A model generated the notes under the pieces. The model was not told the DNA's origin. It did not search any database and saw only the letters and a program-made list of their open reading frames with translations. A stretch of 18,093 nucleotides of DNA from CBDTYW01 sp965364735. GTDB taxonomy: Bacteria > Actinomycetota > Nitriliruptoria > Nitriliruptorales > Nitriliruptoraceae. The stretch spans positions 1 through 18,093 of the forward strand of contig CBDTYW010000047.1 in the NCBI GenBank assembly GCA_965364735.1. Reading direction: 5' to 3'. The position numbers and the translations under genes were made by a program. Of the stretch, positions 14,066 to 18,093 are shown in pieces (position 1 is the first letter of the stretch; each line of letters starts with the position of its first letter).

Positions 14066-14109
14066 CGAGCGACGGATCGCAGGGCACACGCCCGGCGACC
14101 CGTCGCTCG
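14066..14109. terminator. Nested hairpin between convergent genes, likely bidirectional terminator
   Basis: CGAGCGACGG (14066-14075) and CCGTCGCTCG (14100-14109) form a perfect 10-bp outer stem. Inside it, six bases on each side flank a hairpin GGGC-ACAC-GCCC (14082-14093). It lies 18 bp after the beta-helix gene stop and 17 bp before the end of acuC. No long T tract follows, so it may act as a structural or Rho-assisted terminator. Its outer stem and 10-6-4-4-4-6-10 layout match the 45-bp repeats at 15380-15550. Confidence 0.7.
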
Positions 14110-14126
14110 TCTGGTTCGTGCCTTCG

Positions 14127-15314
14127 TCAGCGAACGCCGTGACGCGGGAGCACGAGGCGTCGCAGGGCCGCGATGACCTCGTTCGACTCCTTGCGGGCCC
14201 CGGCCAGGATCTCCTCGCTGACCACGACGCGACCGTCATGGAAGTCCACCGGGGCGCGCTCGCCGGTGCGCTGGAACACGGTTTCGCGCCAGCCGATCGG
14301 GGTCTCCGTCGGGAGCGGGGCGTCGCACATCTCGGCGAACGCCATGGTCCACGCACGCGGAACGACCTCGATGAGCTGGTAGCCGCCACCGCCCATCGCG
14401 ACCCAACGTCCGTCGCTGACCTCGTGCGCCAGGGTGTGCAGCTTCGCGACGATCCCGGCGAACTCGTCGACGTTGAGCGCGAGGTGGGCGAGCGGGTCGT
14501 TCGCGTGGGTGTCGCAGCCGAGCTGGGTCACCAGCACGTCCGGGGCGAACGCCCGGATCAACGGCTCGATGACCGCGTCGAACGTGTCGTGCCAGATGCG
14601 GCCGGTGGTGCCGGGCAGGAACGGGACGTTCGCTGCGGAGCCGGGCGCACCGGAGCCACCGACGTCGTCGGAGAAGCCTGTTCCGGGGAAGAGGAACCGC
14701 CCCGACTCGTGCAGCGAGATCGTCAGGACCCGGGGGTCGTCGGCGAACATGACCTCGACGCCGTCACCGTGGTGGACGTCGACGTCGACGTAGCAGACCC
14801 GCTCCGCACCCTGCTCGAGCAGCCAGTCGATGGCGACGGCAGGGTCGTTGTAGATGCAGAACCCGGCCGCCCGGTCCGGCATCGCATGATGCAGGCCGCC
14901 TGCGGGGTTGAAGGCGTGGACAGCCTCACCCTCCCAGACGAGGCGCGCCGCCTCGCGAGACGCGCCGCAGACCGCCATCGATGCCTCGTGCATCCCGGGG
15001 AACGCCGGGTTGTCGCCCGAGCCCAGCCCGAACGCCCAGTCGGGGCTGACGGTCGGGTCGGCGCTGACCTGCTGCACGGCGCGCACGAACGCCGGGCGGT
15101 GCAGCCGGAGCAGCTCGTCGGGGTCCGCCGGTGCGGGCTTCACCTCGATGATGTCGGCACGCCCGAGCAGCCCGACCTCACGGATCAACGCGTGGGTGAG
15201 CTCGACGCGGATGGGGTCCAGCGGGTGCCCGTGCCCGAAGTCGTAGGTGGCCAGGTCGCCGTCCCAGACCAGCGCAACCGGCAGCTTCGTCTCACCGCCA
15301 CGTCGATCTGCCAC
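14127..15314 (-). CDS. acuC: AcuC/histone deacetylase-family protein
   Basis: A 395-residue zinc-dependent deacylase of the arginase/deacetylase fold. In related bacteria AcuC deacetylates acetyl-lysine on acyl-CoA synthetases, so the AMP-forming ligase in this window is a conceivable target (inference). All catalytic elements are visible: the GLHHAMPDRAAGFCIYND block with H142 and H143, YVDVDVHHGDGV with zinc ligands D179 and H181, GCDTHANDPL with zinc ligand D268, and GGGGYQ with catalytic Y312. The GTG at 15314 is chosen because GGAGG lies 5-6 bases upstream and the protein then starts at the usual PVALVWDGDLATYDFG point. The same frame is open further upstream through the 63-bp repeats, but that extension has no family similarity. 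It follows proC on the same strand across a 256-bp gap that holds those repeats. Confidence 0.92.
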   Translation of the reverse strand: MADRRGGETKLPVALVWDGDLATYDFGHGHPLDPIRVELTHALIREVGLLGRADIIEVKPAPADPDELLRLHRPAFVRAVQQVSADPTVSPDWAFGLGSGDNPAFPGMHEASMAVCGASREAARLVWEGEAVHAFNPAGGLHHAMPDRAAGFCIYNDPAVAIDWLLEQGAERVCYVDVDVHHGDGVEVMFADDPRVLTISLHESGRFLFPGTGFSDDVGGSGAPGSAANVPFLPGTTGRIWHDTFDAVIEPLIRAFAPDVLVTQLGCDTHANDPLAHLALNVDEFAGIVAKLHTLAHEVSDGRWVAMGGGGYQLIEVVPRAWTMAFAEMCDAPLPTETPIGWRETVFQRTGERAPVDFHDGRVVVSEEILAGARKESNEVIAALRRLVLPRHGVR

Positions 15315-15365
15315 ACGCGCCTCCAGCTCTCCGGGTTCTCCTCGAAGCCTACGCCCCGCGTCCAC

Positions 15366-15550
15366 CACGGTCCCCTCGTCGAGCGACGCCCAAACCTGCA
15401 CCACGCAGGAAAATCCATCGCTCGGCGAAACGGTCCCCCCGGCGAGCGATGCCCAAACCTGCACCACGCAGGAAAATCCATCGCTCGACGAAACGGGCCC
15501 CCCGGCGAGCGACGTCCAAACCTGCACCACGCAGGAAGATCCATCGCTCG
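15366..15550 (-). repeat. Three tandem 45-bp nested palindromes at a 63-bp period
   Basis: Units at 15380-15424, 15443-15487 and 15506-15550 are separated by 18-bp spacers; a degenerate spacer precedes the first. Each unit is symmetric: a 9-base outer arm (CGAGCGAYG), 6 bases, the hairpin CCTGC-ACCAC-GCAGG, 6 bases, then the 9-base arm CATCGCTCG. The units agree at 42 of 45 positions and the two spacers at 16 of 18. The one outer-stem variant (units 1 and 3 against unit 2) makes a G-U wobble in minus-strand RNA but an A-C mismatch in plus-strand RNA, which favours a minus-strand RNA function. The array lies 20 bp after the proC stop and 66 bp before the acuC start, inside a probable transcript. 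No protein-coding role is supported, although the period is 21 codons and the acuC frame is open through it. Confidence 0.9.
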
Positions 15551-15570
15551 GCGAGGTGGGCTCGGGCGGG

Positions 15571-16404
15571 TCAGTCGCCGGCGAGCTCGACTGAGCGGTC
15601 GCGGGCGGCCTCGATCGCGTCGAGGAACGCGGCGCGGACGCCAGCGGACTCGAGCTTGCGGATCGCGGCGATGGTGGTGCCGCCGGGCGAGGTGACCTGT
15701 TCGCGCAGCTCGACCGGGTGCACGCCGGAGTCGCGCAGCATCAGGGCCGAGCCGACCATGGTCTGCACGATCAGCTGGGTCGAGACGTCGCGCGGCAGCC
15801 CGAGCAGGATGCCTGCGTCGATCATGGCCTCGGCGAGCAGGAAGAAGTAGGCGGGGCCGGAGCCGGACAGCGCCGTGACCGCGTCGAGGTGCTCCTCGCG
15901 CATCCGGATGACCTGACCGACGTGGCTGAGGATCTCCATCGCGAGATCGACGTGCGCATCGTCGGCGTGGGAGCCCCCGGCGGCGACGCTCATGGCCTCG
16001 TCGATGAGCACGGGGGTGTTCGTCATGACCCGCACGACCGGGACGTCCGCGGTGAAGGCACGCTCGAACCGCTCGGTCGTGATGCCGGCGGCGACGCTGA
16101 TCACGGTCTGGTGGATCCCGAGGACCGAGCCGATCTCGTCGAGGAGCTCGCCGATGGCCTGCGGCTTCACCGCGACGAGGATCACGTCGCAGTCGACCAG
16201 CGCCGTGGTGTTGTCGGTCGAGACGGCGACCCCGTGGGTCTCGGCGATGAAGGCGGTCCGACGGGGGTCGCGATCCGTGCACATGACCTGGTCGGGCGTG
16301 ATCCACCCGGAGCGCAGCAGGCCGCTCAGGATGGCCTCGCCGATGCGTCCCGTCCCGACGATGCCGAGGCGACGGAGGTTGGACTCGGTGGCGGTGGCGG
16401 TCAT
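15571..16404 (-). CDS. proC: Pyrroline-5-carboxylate reductase
   Basis: Catalyses NAD(P)H-dependent reduction of pyrroline-5-carboxylate to L-proline, the last step of proline synthesis, in the cytoplasm. The 277 residues are normal for ProC. The Rossmann start GIVGTGRIGEAIL has its glycine motif at residues 17-22, VILVAVKPQ is the conserved ProC segment, and SVAAGITTERFE and VVRVMTNTPVLI follow. The C-terminal dimerisation and active-site region carries ALSGSGPAYFFLLAEAMIDAG and VTSPGGTTIAAIRKLE, the P5CR signature. The ATG at 16404 has AAGGA about 5 bases upstream. It lies 49 bp after proline dehydrogenase on the same strand and is a stable member of the actinobacterial mshA-proC-galE2 neighbourhood. 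Confidence 0.95.
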   Translation of the reverse strand: MTATATESNLRRLGIVGTGRIGEAILSGLLRSGWITPDQVMCTDRDPRRTAFIAETHGVAVSTDNTTALVDCDVILVAVKPQAIGELLDEIGSVLGIHQTVISVAAGITTERFERAFTADVPVVRVMTNTPVLIDEAMSVAAGGSHADDAHVDLAMEILSHVGQVIRMREEHLDAVTALSGSGPAYFFLLAEAMIDAGILLGLPRDVSTQLIVQTMVGSALMLRDSGVHPVELREQVTSPGGTTIAAIRKLESAGVRAAFLDAIEAARDRSVELAGD

Positions 16405-16453
16405 GGCGGTCCTTCGGGTGCGTGGTGCTCCGCGGGAGCCTAGGACGCCACGT

Positions 16454-17377
16454 TCACCGGTCGCGCAGCGATCCTGCCAACGCCCGGGCGAAGAACCACA
16501 GGTTGGCGGGCCGCTCCGCCAGACGTCGCGTCAGGTACGGGTACCACTGCTCGCCGAAGGGGACGTAGATCCGAACGGCGTAGCCGGCGTCGCGGAGCTC
16601 TCGCTGGAGCGGTTCGCGGATCCCGTGCAGCATCTGGAACTCGAAGCGGTCCTTCGCGACGCCGCGCTGCTCGGCCGCAGCACGGATGCGGTCGATGACG
16701 ACGTCGTCGTGGGTCGCGAACCGCCCGTAGGTCGTTCCGTCGAGGACGAGCTCCGCGATGCGGACGAAGTTCTCCCTGATCCACTCTCGCTCCTGGCCGG
16801 CGAGCTCCTCCGGCTCCGCGTATGCGCCCTTCGTGATCCGCAGCGAGGCCCCGGCAGCGGTCAACCGCTCGACGTCGTCGAGCGTGCGGTGCAGGTACGC
16901 CTGGACCGCGCAGCCGACGTCGTGGCCGGCACCCACGAGATCTGTGGTGAGGTCAATCGTCCGTTGCGTGAGCGGTGAGCCCTCCATGTCGATCGTCACG
17001 TGCCTGCCGACACGGTCCGCGGCGGTGCACAGCTGCACGAACAGCTCCGTGCAGACGCCCTCGTCGACGTCGATCCCGAGCGCCGTCGGCTTCACCGAGA
17101 TCCCGCTGGGCAGGCCCTCGGCGTCGAGCCGGTCGAGCGCGATCAGGTACTGGTCTGCCGCTGCCCGTGCGATCGCGAGGTCCGTGACGGACTCACCGAG
17201 CAGGTCGAGCGTCGCGGTGAAGCCGTCGGCGGCGTGACGTCTCACGACGGCAACCGCATCGTCGAGCGTCTCCCCCGCGACGAAGCGCAACGCCACGGCG
17301 CGCCCCGCCCGCGAGGTCATGGCGAGGTGACGGAGCCGCGCGCTGTCGGCGGCCGCGATCAGGGAGCGTCGGAGCAT
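16454..17377 (-). CDS. Proline dehydrogenase (monofunctional)
   Basis: FAD-dependent oxidation of L-proline to pyrroline-5-carboxylate, feeding electrons to the membrane quinone pool; the product is the substrate of ProC next door. At 307 residues it is the short monofunctional type, without the P5C dehydrogenase domain of PutA. Family landmarks along the barrel are SGISVKPTALGID, VTIDMEGS, GCAVQAYLHRTLDDVERL, LRITKGAYAEPEE, FATHDDVVI, FEFQMLHGIRE and the C-terminal YPYLTRRLAERPANLWFF, which matches the YxxRRxxE substrate-binding motif (two arginines for the proline carboxylate). The ATG at 17377 lies 12 bp after the YbjN-like gene, so it is in one operon with it. No P5C dehydrogenase gene is in the window. 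Confidence 0.93.
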   Translation of the reverse strand: MLRRSLIAAADSARLRHLAMTSRAGRAVALRFVAGETLDDAVAVVRRHAADGFTATLDLLGESVTDLAIARAAADQYLIALDRLDAEGLPSGISVKPTALGIDVDEGVCTELFVQLCTAADRVGRHVTIDMEGSPLTQRTIDLTTDLVGAGHDVGCAVQAYLHRTLDDVERLTAAGASLRITKGAYAEPEELAGQEREWIRENFVRIAELVLDGTTYGRFATHDDVVIDRIRAAAEQRGVAKDRFEFQMLHGIREPLQRELRDAGYAVRIYVPFGEQWYPYLTRRLAERPANLWFFARALAGSLRDR

Positions 17378-17389
17378 GCCTCAGCCTCG

Positions 17390-17851
17390 TCAGGAAATCG
17401 GGTTGCGTGGCTGGCCGGTGGTTTCACGCCACTTCTGCTCACGCTCGATGTAGTCGGTGAAGCCGCGCCGGAGGACCTCGTTGAACGTGCCGTCGGCGAG
17501 GTCGAGCAGCGAACCGAGGACCTGGTCCAGGAGTGCCCCGTCGACGATCTCGCGTGTCCACGACCCGACGATGAGCACTGCCCCTTCGCCGTCGAGCGCG
17601 AACCGGAGATCACCGGAGGTCTCGTTGCGGCGGAGCAGGTAGCGGTAGACGTCCGCCTCGTGCTGGTCGGGGCGTCCGACGAGCAGCGACTGGAGATGCA
17701 GCCGCTGTTCGTCGAGGTGCAGCATCACGGGGATCGTCCGCTTGCGCTCGCCGGCGAGCATCGTCATCAGCCGGCCCTCGCTGACGTGGTCGACGTCGAG
17801 CCCGAGGTCCGTGAGCCAGGTCCGCAGGGATCCGAGCAGGTCGTCGCTCAC
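17390..17851 (-). CDS. YbjN domain-containing protein
   Basis: A 153-residue protein of the YbjN / type III secretion chaperone-like fold, the counterpart of Rv0487 that follows mshA in M. tuberculosis. Visible features are the short N-terminal helix LLGSLRTWLTDLGL, the strand-rich middle (KRTIPVMLHLDEQRLHLQSL and DLRFALDGEGAVLIVGSW), YRYLLRRNETSG, and the C-terminal helix LGSLLDLADGTFNEVLRRGF. Its biochemical function is unknown. The GTG at 17851 is chosen because GGGAG lies 6 bases upstream and it starts one base after the mshA stop (TGAcGTG), implying translational coupling. An upstream extension in the same frame overlaps mshA and is rejected. The tight, conserved link to mshA suggests a role near mycothiol metabolism, but that is unproven. 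Confidence 0.85.
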   Translation of the reverse strand: MSDDLLGSLRTWLTDLGLDVDHVSEGRLMTMLAGERKRTIPVMLHLDEQRLHLQSLLVGRPDQHEADVYRYLLRRNETSGDLRFALDGEGAVLIVGSWTREIVDGALLDQVLGSLLDLADGTFNEVLRRGFTDYIEREQKWRETTGQPRNPIS

Positions 17852-17852
17852 G

Positions 17853-18093
17853 TCACGCTCCCACGGGCTCCGCGAGCCGCGCGGCGTGCACGGCGAGGAC
17901 GTCACCGTAGACGTCCAGCAGCTGCGTGACCGATCGGTCCCAGCCGGCGGATCTCCCCGCTGACAGGGCAGCTGCCACGGCCGCGGCATGTCGGTCCGCA
18001 TCGGTCAGCAGCGACACGACGGCAGCAGCGTGATCATCGGGGTCGTGGCCCTCGACGAGCGCCCCGCCGGCGCCGACGGCGGCACGCAGCCCG
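17853..18093 (-). CDS. mshA: Glycosyltransferase, C-terminal end, probable mycothiol MshA (cut by window edge)
   Basis: The last 80 or so codons of a GT-B glycosyltransferase (GT4 type). The visible end starts GLRAAVGAGGALVEGHDPDD and continues through a helix-rich stretch, SAGWDRSVTQLLDVYGDVLA, to the stop. The pattern of glycine loop, VEGHDP, then an aromatic W preceding LLDVY is that of MshA, which makes the first mycothiol precursor from UDP-GlcNAc and inositol-1-phosphate. The immediate downstream YbjN gene supports MshA, since the same pair is conserved in Actinobacteria. The nucleotide-sugar binding glutamates lie outside the window, so the MshA call rests on the C-terminus and context. 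Confidence 0.8.
   Translation of the reverse strand, partial: GLRAAVGAGGALVEGHDPDDHAAAVVSLLTDADRHAAAVAAALSAGRSAGWDRSVTQLLDVYGDVLAVHAARLAEPVGA

Noticed and set aside
15315..15530. N-terminal extension of AcuC through the repeats
   Set aside because: A GTG at 15314 has GGAGG at good spacing and matches the usual AcuC start; the extension is repeat-derived and has no family similarity.
15380..15550. CRISPR array
   Set aside because: Only three units, each a nested palindrome, and the 18-bp spacers are nearly identical to each other instead of unique; no cas genes nearby.

Overview
This is a high-GC chromosomal stretch that fits an actinobacterium (Actinomycetota). The C-terminus of a mycothiol glycosyltransferase (MshA), many GTG starts, TANNNT -10 boxes and a gene set seen around mshA, proC, galE2 and hemA in other Actinobacteria all point this way. 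A deep-branching class such as Acidimicrobiia is my guess only. No tRNA, rRNA, insertion sequence, integrase or CRISPR array was seen.

Layout. The minus strand carries a conserved housekeeping backbone. Read 5' to 3' (right to left), it is mshA (cut by the window edge), a YbjN-like protein, proline dehydrogenase, proC, an AcuC/HDAC-family deacetylase, a galE2-type NAD-dependent epimerase overlapping a PlsC-type acyltransferase, an AMP-forming acyl-CoA ligase, a multi-span membrane protein ending in a glutaredoxin-like domain, rex, and the start of hemA (cut by the window edge). Three plus-strand insertions interrupt it: (1) a TIM-barrel sugar phosphate isomerase (4432-5325); (2) a sigma factor, a DUF5667 membrane protein and an LPQTG-type surface protein (5646-9382); (3) a secreted malectin-like plus beta-helix protein (11888-14047).

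How the genes may work together. The minus-strand genes have a redox and thiol theme: mycothiol synthesis, the NADH sensor Rex, a membrane glutaredoxin-like protein and the first committed enzyme of tetrapyrrole synthesis. They also hold a proline pair with opposing reactions (ProDH and ProC). The plus-strand insertions are mostly envelope functions. The sigma factor and DUF5667 genes look like a sigma/anti-sigma pair followed by a cell-surface protein, with candidate ECF-type and sigma70-type promoters and a nested palindrome upstream.

Most unusual sequence structure. Between proC and acuC lie three copies of a 45-bp doubly nested palindrome at an exact 63-bp period (15380-15550). A structurally matching fourth element with the same outer stem but a different inner hairpin sits at 14066-14109, between the two convergent genes. 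Other points are two small ORFs flanking the sigma factor gene (28 and 50 codons), the membrane-glutaredoxin fusion, and several palindromes in promoter regions.
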